Below, piece after piece: positions 22,114-31,353 of a stretch of DNA of 64,000 bases (positions are counted from its first letter, which is position 1; every line of letters begins with the position of its first letter). The position numbers and the translations under genes were made by a program. This DNA is from Clitopilus passeckerianus (Eukaryota > Basidiomycota > Agaricomycetes > Agaricales > Entolomataceae): the NCBI GenBank assembly GCA_944990035.1, contig CALYLX010000143.1, forward strand, positions 124,001 to 188,000, read 5' to 3'. The notes under the pieces were generated by a model. It saw only the letters and a list, made by a program, of their open reading frames with translations, was not told the DNA's origin and made no database searches.

Positions 22114-25100
22114 TCACCGAATGTTCTTCCTCTTCTTATATGCTTCAAGGGTCCTCTTGGCGTTCTGGAGGTTTCTCACAGGTTCCCATGAGTTCTCCGA
22201 TGTCGGATATCCTTTCCACTTGATCTTGTAAAGGATCTTCCCACGATGTCGTTTGTGTGCGACAATTTCTTCTACTTCCCATTCTTCTTCTTGATTGATG
22301 AGGTCAGGTGGCGGTTCTAGGAAATTGGGCCCATGTGTCTCGGTTTCCTTGTATGGTGTGAGGAGGGTGGCGTGGAACACAGGGTGAATTTTCCATGCTC
22401 GGGGTAGTTCTAATCTGTAGGTCAGCGGACCTAGAACTTCTTTGATCATGAAGGGGCCTTCTCGTCGTGGCGTGAACTTCTTTGAGTAGTATGCCAGTTT
22501 TAGGTTAGTTGTTTCCAACCAAACCTTCTGTCCTTGTTCAAATGGTTTGAAGTTACTTTGGACGCGTTCGGCCATCTTTCGTCTCGCAAGTTCATGGGCG
22601 GCCGCGGCTTCGTCTCGTGCCTGTTGGAGTTCCTTCATTCGGGTTTCCGCAGCAGGAACATTGGTCTTCTGATATGGAAGGGGAATAGCACGTGGTTCTG
22701 CTCCGTTCATTAGGTAGAATGGGGTTTGTGCGGTGACGGCATGAACACGTTTGTTATGGGCAAATTCCATTAGGGGAATTAGTTCTAGCCATTTCTCGGG
22801 GTTGTTGGCGCAGAATAGTCGGAGATAAGCGCCAATGTCTTGGTTGACGCGTTTGGTTTCTCCATCTGCTTGTGGGTGATATGCGGTTGTCAGGGAAAGC
22901 TTGATTCCTAGGAGTCGTCCTAGTTCTTGGAACACTTTGGATGCGAATTGTGGACCTCTATCGGATATCAGTTTGTCGGGAAGTCCAAACCTTCTGTAGA
23001 CGGCATCCAGGTAGTTGTTGGCAGTGCCTAGGGCGTCAATGGTCTTCTTGCAAGGGATCAAAATCACCCCCTTACTAAGGCCATGGTCTACCACGACCAT
23101 GAGTGAGTCGTGACCTTTAACCTTGGGGAGATCTGTGATGAAATCTGTAGAGGCAAGTTCGAAGGGTCGTGTGGCAGTAAATTTGACTGGGTTTAGGGGA
23201 GGTGCCGTGGGATGTGTATTGACTTTCATCTGTTGGCAAGGGGCACATCCATCAACGTAGGATTTGACAGTTCCAAACATTCTGGGCCACCAGTAGTGTT
23301 CGGAAATTAACTCCATCGTCTTGAATGCTCCAGGGTGCCCGGCCATAGGTGCGTCATGATACTTCTGTATGAGGCTTCGTCGTAGGGTAGCGTCATTAGG
23401 GACGTAGCATCGCCCCCGGAAGAAGAGAAGAGAGTCCTCTACCTTCCAGTCGGCTAGAGCTGATTTGATGGGAGTAGAGTGGTTCTTCAGGTGTTGTATT
23501 GCTTCAGTGAAGAACTCGTCTTTCATCATGTGTTCGGCAAATTCCGCCTTAAGTTCGGTGTCAATTGTTCGAATGAAGAGTTTATCAGGTAGCATGGTGA
23601 TATCTTCGTTGTCGGTGTCATGGTCTAGAATGTGATCTGCCCATCGGGATAGTTCGTCAGATTGGACCATCTGAGTTCCTGGTACATGGACTAGATTCAG
23701 GTCATATTGGGAGAGGAGTAAACTCCATTGTGCTTGTCGTCGGCTAAGTTTCTGTGGCGTTCGGTAGTAGGTGAGGTTCTTATGGTCGGAGAATACCGTG
23801 ACTGGGTGGGCTGATCCTTGTAGATAGTGTCGCCAAGTCTCCAGTGCTCTGACTATAGCGAGTAGTTCCCTGTCGTAGATTTCGTAGTTCCGTTCGGTTG
23901 GGGTGAAGGAGTGAGAGATGTATCCACAAGGGTGCCAGTCGTTATTTTCGTCTCGTTGGTGTAGCACTGCTCCTGTTGCCCACTTGGATGCATCACATTC
24001 AATGGTGAATGGTTTCGTTGGATCGGGCATCGTGAGTACGGGTGTCTCCGCGAACCTTTTCTTCAGGGCTTCAAATGCTTCTTCTTGTTCCTTTCCCCAT
24101 GTAAAGGGCCGATCTTTCTTGGTGAGATCGTTCAGGGGTCGGGCTAGTTCCGCATATTTCCCTATGAACCTTCGGTAGAAGTTGCCAAATCCCAAAAAGG
24201 ACCAAACTTCTTTTACGGTGGTCGGGGTCGGCCATTTTTTTATCCCATCAAGTTTGGTCGGGTCCATGTGGATCTTATCTGGCGATATGATCATTCCAAG
24301 GAATTCGACTTCTGTCACGTTGAATTTGCATTTCTCAGCTTTAAGGAACAGGTTGTGTTCCATCAGCCTTCGGAGTACCCGTTTGGTGCGCTTCTCGTGT
24401 TCTCTTGGGTCTTTAGAGAAGAGTAACATGTCATCCATGTAGATGATTAACCATCCTTCATCGATCATGTCTCTGAAGATGTGGTTCATCATTGCTTGAA
24501 ACGTGGCTGGGGAGTTGCATAGTCCAAAGAACATGACGGTGGGTTCAAACAAGCCTCGATTTGTTTTGAAGGCTGCTTTCCACTCGTCTCCTTCTTTGAT
24601 CCGGACATTATGATATCCCCATCGGATGTCTAGTTTTGTGAAAATCTTTGCTCCTCTGAGTTTGTCGAGTAGGTCGCTGACTAGTGGTAAGGGGTAGGCA
24701 TTCTTGACAGTTCCACTGTTGAGATATCGGTAATCTTGGCAGGGTCGTAGTGCGTTTGCTTCTTTCTTTGCTACAAAGAAGATGGGTGATGCTTGAGGTG
24801 ATTTCGAGGGTCGGATGTATCCTTTCCGTAAGTTTTCTTCGAGAAATTTGTCCATTTCGGCTTGTTCTTTTGGGTTGAGAGGGTAGACCTTGCAGTCTTT
24901 CAGGACAAAGTCTGGTTTGAGATCAATGGCGTGATCCCAAGGCTGAGATAGGGGAAATCGTTCTGATGCTTCTTTCTCAAAGACTTTCTTGAATTCGTGG
25001 TATTCGGGGGGAATGAGGTCTTCAAGTTTCTTCTTGACTTCTTCAGTTTTCTGATGTTCTAGGGTCTGGGAGATGGACGTCTTGGCGCGGATCTAGACGT

Positions 25101-25869
25101 TCTGGGTCGGGACAAATCGCAGTGATCCTCTGTCTCGGGTGATTCGGGAGATATTTGCGGCTCGGATTCTTCTGATTTCTGGTTCTCGATGTTCATTCGT
25201 CAATGGGGAATTGGCTCGTTCGAATATCCCCATCACTGGTTCTCCTTTCACATAGGCAATAACCAGGTCTTGTTCGTTATTGGGTTCTTCTAAGGGTGTT
25301 TCAATGGGTTCGGGTTCGTTGGGTACATTGGAAATGTCTGGGCGTGATTCCTCTGTTGCAGCTAGTCGTCTGATCTGGACTCGGGCAACGGCCGTGCGTA
25401 GCGGGGATGTCTTGACGCGTTTGGGATTAATGAATAGTGTCCCCTTTTGCCAGTTGATTTCTGGATTCGTTTGCTTCAGCCATGGGAGTCTGAGAATCAG
25501 GTGTTCATTCCCTAATCCGGTGACCAGGCACCGTTCTGACGCCTTGTGTTTCCCTATCCCTATATCGACCCAGGTGTAATGGGTGATTTGCCCTGTTTTG
25601 TTGATAGTGCCGTCAATGTTCTTGGCAGTGAGAGGTTGTCGAAGGGGATGTGTTTTGATTCGATGGCGGGCGACGAATTCTTTGTCAATGAATAGTCCTT
25701 GAGCACCTGAGTCGACTAGTGCTTTGGTTTCAACGGTTCTTTCTTCATTCGGAGCAGAGACCTTAATGGGTAGACGCATAGATTTATCAAAAGGTTCTGC
25801 ATACGACATAGAAGAAATCAGTATTGTGGCGGGTTCAGACGTTGACACTGGCCGCCGTTCTAAAAATTC
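22114..25869 (-). pseudogene. pol: Chromovirus pol: protease, reverse transcriptase, RNase H, integrase, chromodomain
   Basis: The pol frame opens at 25869, in -1 register to gag, and ends at 22114 (1,252 codons including stops). Domains in order are: retropepsin-like protease with ALVDSGAQGLFID; reverse transcriptase with RPCQDYRYLN and the catalytic IIYMDDMLLFS; RNase H with TIECDASKWATGAVL; integrase zinc domain (H-x-H-like start, CAPCQQMK); integrase core STDFITDLP ... LISDRGPQFASK ... YHPQADGETKRVNQ; GPF-like region; and a C-terminal chromodomain (VEEIVAHKRHRGKILYKIKW). Two lesions are seen. A TAG at 25093-25095 sits between protease and reverse transcriptase without a frame change. At the DD35E glutamate position the core reads Lys (GETKRV where the family has GQTERV). 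The remaining frame is open. Confidence 0.95.
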
Positions 25870-26328
25870 TCATCGAGCTCATTCCAGAAGCTCTCCAATT
25901 CTTCCGCTTCCAACGCTCTAATGGTTCCGACAAGATCTTTGATGTTTTTCTTGCCATAGGAGTTGGTGCTGGACTGCTTTCCTCCTCTGCGTTCAGGGCA
26001 TTCTCGAGAGCGATGTCCTTTCTTGAAACAGCGGAAGCATTTCCCTTCCTTCATTAACTCCTTTCTCTTTTCAAAAGATAAGGTGTCAATGTCCATGGCG
26101 TTAGGGTCTGCCGTGGTGTGGGTATTGCGGGGATTTGCATGGGAAATAGGGGGGAGTCCTCTGTTGCGGCGGATGACATTCTGTCCTCTACGCCATTGCG
26201 CATCAAATCGGGCAGCGTGTTTGTACCATCCGTTAATGGTGACGGGAAGAATGGGGAGGTTATAGATCTTTTCGATGATCTTGGAGTTGAGTCCTTTCTG
26301 GAAGAATTCAATCTTTGCTTTTTCATCG

Positions 26329-27878
26329 TGTTGAATTGACGTGTACCACTCACATGACTAATCACGTGACATCACATGATCTAGTATTACGCCATATCGC
26401 ACCATTGTTACGCCTTCTTACGAATACGCCTCATGGCAACTCACGTGACACTTCATGACTACTTATGACTCATTCCGTGTCACTTCCGTACTATATTTAG
26501 CACAGAACATTCTAGATATGCTTACATATACATGGTCTGTGCACGCTCTCCTTATGTATATAAACCTACAAGACTTGCGGCTTCGCCGTCGCCGGTCTTT
26601 CACTTAGAGGATGATACACCTATTAGTCTTTCTGCCTACAACAGGGGTTTTGGGGTGCCTGGTAGAGTGTTATGCTGAGTATCTCAAAGGCAGCAAATAT
26701 AGTTCATCAGCCAAAGGCTGGTTTCGGTGCAAAATAATTCCTATCGTCCGTACTGTGCACCAAGTTCTGATCAAAGAATCTGGTTTTTGCCAGCACTCGC
26801 TATTGCTCGCGACTTCGAACCCCTGGGTGTGTTGATCGGTCAACATTCTGAGAATCTGATGATGCATGTTTCGTTATATTCGGGGTATCATAGGGCCATA
26901 AGGAAGCTACAGTAGACATGTACATTTAAAATCCATGCGCCACCCTTCAGCGCTTGTGATTGACAGTGTTGGCACTTGCGAATGATGCTGGCATTGCTGG
27001 GTGAACTGAAGATAAAGGAGTACAGGGTGGCGGAGCATCAGAATGCGTGGGGAATGGCACCGTTTCAAGCTTCAACGGAATCTGACATCGGCCCATTCAA
27101 TTGGAAACATGGCGGACGTCAGGTATATAGTGCTACTACTGTTCCTGACTAAAGTGTAAGCAAGGTAGGGGAAGACAATTCAAAATGATGTGTATACCAT
27201 TTAAGCGGCATCAAGTCCACATCGACTCAGGGCTAACCCGCCCATGCTCTTGAACTCCTATATATATCCCAAGCCTCCGCGAGATAGTGTCATTTCTGCC
27301 CGATGTTTAGTATGCGCCGGCACGCAAGAATTTATCGACTTACCAATGCACGCTCAACTAACTTGAAGGGTGACTATTGTGACATGTGAGGTCTGTGTCA
27401 TAGTATCCAGACTTGGAGCGATTGTATTCAGAAGACGCGACTATAGATTGCTCTTGAGTATACAGATGGCGGATTGGCGTTGGCGGCCATGGTGGTTACG
27501 GCGAGAGGTTGACCAAGCATCATCCGAAGATGTTGGGGCCAATGCCCCACAAAGTTACCATATAAGGGAAGTAGTTCACATCACATGGGTGGACGGACTT
27601 GATGGAAGTAATTGAGGTCGGGTGTATGCTTATATTATTCAGAAAATGCCCCACAAAGTTACCATATAAGGGAAGTAGTTCACATCACATGGGTGGACGG
27701 ACTTGATGGAAGTAATTGAGGTCGGGTGTATGCTTATATTATTCAGATGTACTTCACCTCAATACATTGGAGACTTCTCTAGTCTTATTACATAGTTCGC
27801 TTTACCTCACAACCCTACACTTAGCTCAAGGTAGGCCGCTCTGCAACTTCCCTCGCTGGAAGGCATGCTTGCTCAACA
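26329..27878. mobile_element. TG..CA insertion in gag: solo LTR or non-autonomous LTR element
   Basis: The insert begins TGTTGAATTG and ends GCTCAACA, with 5-bp duplications CATCG at 26324-26328 and 27879-27883. These are the marks of a retroviral-type integrase. It has no coding capacity. A TATA-like TATATAAA near 26559, and an internal TATATATCCC at about 27262, suggest promoter sequence. The end (27745-27878) has the T/C-rich look of an R-U5 region. It may be one long solo LTR, or a short non-autonomous element whose first LTR is 26329-26643. I could not find a second copy of that 315-bp part. Confidence 0.7.
27541..27747 (+). repeat. 104-bp tandem duplication
   Basis: The segment starting AATGCCCCACAAAGTTACC at 27541 repeats almost exactly from 27645 to 27747. 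It lies within the insertion in gag and looks like a local duplication by slippage. Confidence 0.9.
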
Positions 27879-28732
27879 CATCGGTGATCCCGGAGGCGGA
27901 GATAAGGACTTTAAATTGAGATATGTAATCGTCAATTGGTCCTTTCTGCGTGAGAGCATCGAGGGACGCAAATGCCTGTCCTTCTCCGTCTACTGGGTAG
28001 AAGGCGTTGATGAACTCTTTCTCAAATTGCTTGAAATCGGGGAGGATGATGTCATTATCTTTGTTTGTGTGGTTCTGACAGAAAGATTGTTTCCATACCA
28101 AAGCGGTTCCTTTCTTCAAAAAGGAAAGTGCAAAAGCGATTTGCTTGTTGTTATTGTTGTAGATGTGGTCGTTCAGGCTTAGGTACATCTTGACTTCCAA
28201 CAACCAAACTTCGGCATTTCTTCGGTCACCATCATATTCAAATGGTTGTCCCATTCGGAGTTCGGCGAGTTTCTTTGGTTCAGGGTTGGTCGGAGCCATT
28301 TCTGGTGGTTCTTGTTTCGGGGTTTGTGCGGGTGTCGGAGTCTGGGTCTGTCTGGGGGGTTCTGGTTCTGGTTCTGATTCTTCTTCGGGTTCTTGTTCTG
28401 CTTCTGATTCTGGTTTGGGGTCTGACTGTGGTTCTGGTTCTGGGTTCTTTACTTCTTCGGTGAAGTAGGCGCTGCTAAGGTAGTCGCCGAATCGATATTG
28501 TCGCGGGTTTTCGTCTTTCGGTACCAAATGTCTCCAATGGTTTGTTTTAAGGTCAAATTCTGAGTAAGTGCCGTCGTCGAGTTGTACTACCCTCTCTGTC
28601 CCGGTGGGAGTTGAGGCGTTTGGCGGTCTTGAGAGAGACGTGGTTCCGGTCGGTTCTGCAAGGGTGGTTGACCTCTTGCAGTCGGGTGGTTGGTGGTTGT
28701 GGCCTACGCTTGCGATGAGCGGGCTATCAGAT

Positions 28733-28743
28733 CAGCTTGACCT
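28733..28743 (-). promoter_or_regulatory. Putative self-primer binding site of chromovirus
   Basis: Two bases inside the 5' LTR the element strand reads AGGTCAAGCTG. There is no TGG-started tRNA-type site. The same 11-mer lies in inverse sense inside the LTR (28881-28891), just downstream of the TATA box, where the transcript should start. The RNA 5' end could thus fold back and prime minus-strand synthesis, as known for Tf1-type elements. Confidence 0.65.
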
Positions 28744-28745
28744 TT

Positions 28746-29208
28746 TGTTAAGCTCGTATCGCTATGTGCTTAACCAAGTATCAAGAGTTCAGCTGCTTAG
28801 TCCTCTACCAGCCTGTGTAGAGACAAGCGAGAGTAATCAAGCGAGTCGAAGTTAAAGCAAATAGCGATGTATAGGCTTTTAGGTCAAGCTGGGGAAGCAA
28901 GACCAAAAGCGTGAAAGTATTTATACACGAAGAGTAGGGCTAAGGGTTGGGCATTGCGCAGCAATGCTAAGTAAGCAAAAGTAAGTATGACTCGGAGTGA
29001 GTCAGAGTAAGAGTCACGACGAGTCATGGTAAGTAAATATAGTACAAGTATCCCACGATCGTGAGAATACTGAGTAATCGTAGCTAAAGGGATGAGTAAT
29101 GCACAGCAGTACTGAGTAATCATATAAACGTAAGCGGGGCGGGGGATAGTAATGGTAGATGAGTAAAAGGAAAAAGAGTCCGGGTGCGTATCCAAGGTAA
29201 CTGTAACA
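28746..29208 (-). repeat. 5' LTR of chromovirus
   Basis: 463 bp. On the element strand a TATAAATA box (28918-28925) lies about 35 bp before CAGCTTGACCT (28881-28891), the presumed transcript start. The partner LTR is at 20686-21148 and a solo copy is at 5190-5652. Confidence 0.96.
28918..28925 (-). promoter_or_regulatory. TATA box in chromovirus 5' LTR
   Basis: TATAAATA on the element strand, conserved in all three LTR copies in the window. Its distance to the 11-mer at 28881-28891 suits a transcript start there. Confidence 0.6.
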
Positions 29209-29213
29209 AGTGC

Positions 29214-29561
29214 AGGGCGTTTCCTCCTCACCACAGCCTTCCAACCCGTATTTTTGAGGTGCCTGTGTACTGTCTGAGGTGTAACAGAGTTGTTGGTAAT
29301 ATTTTGAAGAACTCTGGCTGCATCAACAGCTGTGGAAATCTTGCCCATGCGCATGTTTAATTTGGTGTATTCGATGTTGGCAGGCGTAAGCTTGGAAGGA
29401 CGGCCTCCAGAGGACTTGACAAGGTGTGGGCAGTGTTGTTTACGTATTCTGCTAATAGAAGCAAGACCTATTCCAGTCTCTGTATGGATAGTTGCACCAG
29501 AAATGCCAGAGTCAAGCAGTTCAAGAACGCGGGTTGTTTGTGCTTTAGTGAGAGGTTGCAT
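29214..29561 (-). pseudogene. Tc1-type transposase, N-terminal part
   Basis: Starts at 29561 (MQPLTKAQTTRVLELLDSG), with helix-turn-helix segments and the GRPSKLT linker, and ends at RRKRPAL where the chromovirus has inserted. The frame resumes at 20680 with TKAHKKAQLEFAERHAEW, so the insertion itself is clean and reversible on paper. Confidence 0.92.
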
Positions 29562-29700
29562 GGTGCAGTGGTGGAGATCTAATGGTCAGGACAGCTGCTT
29601 ATATAGTTAGTTGGTACACTGATCACATGACCTTGTTGATCACAATCAACAAAGTTGAGTATCATGTGACTTATTAGCTAAACATTGGTTGTGTAAGCAG

Positions 29701-29911
29701 CAGCAACAAAACCTTTCCAATGAGTGACCACTTTGCAGTGTGTGAAACAACTTCTAAAAGTGGTTGCACAGCCTCAGGCTTATGTCAGATTCAAGTCAAG
29801 ATATCAAACTTTACTATATATTATTTCGAAGATTTAACCTATTTTTTTTTTTGAGTTATTAAGTGATCTCTGAAAAAGTAGCAAACATTGGAAAGGTTTT
29901 GTTGCCCACTG
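29701..29911 (-). repeat. Right terminal inverted repeat of second Tc1-type element
   Basis: Inverse partner of 19777-19987, 211 bp. The TA duplication follows at 29912. Confidence 0.88.
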
Positions 29912-30056
29912 TAATTTGCAAGACAGCTGCAAGAGAGCCTTCTGCAAGTCCAGTGAGATTTTGCTGATGAACTTGGAGGTCAAGAGGGAAGAGCAGTGTA
30001 AAGAGCGATGGGTTGAGAGAAGCTCATGGGAAGAAAATTGAGACGTCAAGGCTTAT

Positions 30057-31345
30057 ATGAGGTTGCTGAGTGAAGAGGACATCGCTGGGCTTTACAAGGC
30101 ATTTTATACTGCAACTTCTAACAAAGCTCTAAAAGTTAGAGTGTGTGCAGTTTGTGCACAAGAGGTGAACCGTGCGGAGAGTGGGTTGCAGGAGCATCTT
30201 CTGTCAGAGCTTCCAAATGTATTGCGACTTCATCCAAAGGTTGTCCATCCAGACCATGATTTGTTCGATGGATGTCTCCTAGAGCCGACTGGGATGCGAA
30301 GGATGGAGAGTGTCAATGCCGTTTTTCGGGTTGATGTCTGTCCAAAACTATAGAAAAACCACTGTGCTATAGTCTGGCAAATAACTTATGGATTGGCCGT
30401 GTTCCTCTGGAGTTAGAGAGGTTGAGTGTTGCCAAACAGATGCTAATTGCGCTGGTCTATTCCCGTGTTTTCGTCTTCAAACTATATCCTTGAGGAATGC
30501 GGGCGGGTCGAGAGTCTATCAACAAATCAAACCCTAGGTTCCAGCGCGGTCTTCATGGCACAGTTACCTCCTATGCCATGGATATCGCAGAAATTTGTGA
30601 TATGATTTCTGAGAATTTCATGCCTAGGAATGCATCGATACTGGCATCAGTCATTTCTATCACATTTATCGGAAAAGGGACCTTGCCGAGGAATTGGCTG
30701 TATACCACTTTTCGGGTTTGGCGACAGTTCGTCAAAGACACTCTAATCTGGTTGAAGGAACATAACCCCAAATATTATGGATCCAATCAAATTGATGAGC
30801 GAAGTCTCAATGAATTGGATAGAGACAACGTACCTCAGGAGATCCTTGGTATTGTTAGGCAAACAGAGGAAATTGAGGTTGTTGAACACGAGACAGCGGG
30901 ATATGTCAACCAGTTTGATGGCGACAAGCTCGAAGCACCGGCAGGGTATCATGAAGGTAAGTCAGCAATATATTGTTATAAATGGGACTGACATTTAGTT
31001 CAAATTATAGGTTCAACAGGGAACCAGGATACTCAGTATGGTCAGACTACTACAGGTTCAGGAGTTGGCAATTCATGGCATGGTGAGTATGTGATTGATT
31101 TAGATTTCAGGAGATTGACGCAGAAACTTTATACAATGCAGAGAATGAAGTTGAAGAAAGAGAGATTTTGGACGATAATGACGAACCAGCAGAAGTAAGG
31201 CCATTACAGGTTGCTGGAGGAGTGAATGCCGAGTTGACAAAGCTAACAGCAAATGAGCTGATGATGTGGGGACTGGCCAACATGTGGAACGAAGGAAAGG
31301 AAGGAGGGTACAGAGTTCATTATGGGTCACGACTGCTAAACGATC
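30057..31345 (+). pseudogene. Helitron N-terminal region with DUF6570-like domain
   Basis: The first part (30057-30350) has CAVCAQEVN, then LPNVLRLHPKVVHPDHDLFDG and a Cys pair. After a stop at about 30351 the sense continues in another frame (QMLIALVYSRVFVFKLYP near 30440-30490). The main open part, 30497-30991, reads RFQRGLHGTVTSYAMDIAEI, ILASVISITFIGKGTLPRNW and LKEHNPKYYG, which I recognise as the DUF6570 style of Helitron proteins. An intron or gap near 30960-31140 precedes LTKLTANELMMWG and VHYGSRLLNDHYG, where the hAT-like element is inserted. Confidence 0.75.
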
Positions 31346-31353
31346 ATTATGGG

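Larger units (their letters stand above)
25860..28527 (-). pseudogene. gag: Chromovirus gag, interrupted by a 1,550-bp insertion
   Basis: The N-terminal part (28527 to 27884) has an acidic Pro/Glu-rich region followed by a capsid-like segment (RMGQPFEYDGDRRNAEVWLL, then FKVLISASGITD). The frame is cut at 27884, where the insertion duplicates CATCG. Removing 26329-27878 and one CATCG restores GITDEKAKIEFFQKGLNSK and an open frame to the stop at 25860-25862. The C-terminus holds one CCHC zinc knuckle, CFRCFKKGHRSREC. No ATG is obvious near the LTR. The frame stays open upstream of 28527 to about 28726, so the true start may be farther up or non-AUG. The end of gag overlaps pol by 10 bp, implying -1 frameshifting. 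Confidence 0.88.
20686..29208 (-). mobile_element. Ty3/Gypsy chromovirus LTR retrotransposon, complete, 8523 bp
   Basis: Two 463-bp LTRs (20686-21148 and 28746-29208) bound gag and pol on the minus strand. The element is flanked by the 5-bp duplication AGTGC (20681-20685 and 29209-29213). The order gag, protease, reverse transcriptase, RNase H, integrase, chromodomain makes it a chromovirus. It is inserted in a Tc1 transposase gene. It carries a 1,550-bp insertion in gag, an amber codon between protease and reverse transcriptase, and a replaced catalytic residue in integrase, so this copy is probably dead. The two LTRs differ at 12 of 463 positions by my count, so it is not very recent. Confidence 0.97.
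19777..29911 (-). mobile_element. Second Tc1/mariner-type element, split by a nested retrotransposon
   Basis: The outer ends CAGTGGGCAACAAAA (19777) and its inverse (ending 29911) are flanked by TA at 19775-19776 and 29912-29913. The terminal inverted repeats are 211 bp (19777-19987 and 29701-29911). Without the LTR element at 20686-29208 and one copy of its duplication, the transposon is about 1.6 kb and encodes one transposase on the minus strand. It is a different family from the element at 11393, with unrelated terminal sequence, but has the same architecture of outer and inner inverted motifs (GCAACAAAA...TTTCCAATG). Confidence 0.93.

Noticed and set aside
26329..26643. 315-bp stand-alone solo LTR (TGTTG..CAACA)
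   Set aside because: The expected duplication CATCG is absent at 26644. It is found only at 27879, so the whole 1,550 bp inserted as one unit.
27541..27747. CRISPR-like repeat
   Set aside because: Only two adjoining units of 104 bp without spacers, in a eukaryotic genome.
28884..29561. A single 225-residue protein joining a Tc1 transposase start to LTR sequence
   Set aside because: The second half is translated LTR. The frame merely runs across the retrotransposon insertion point.
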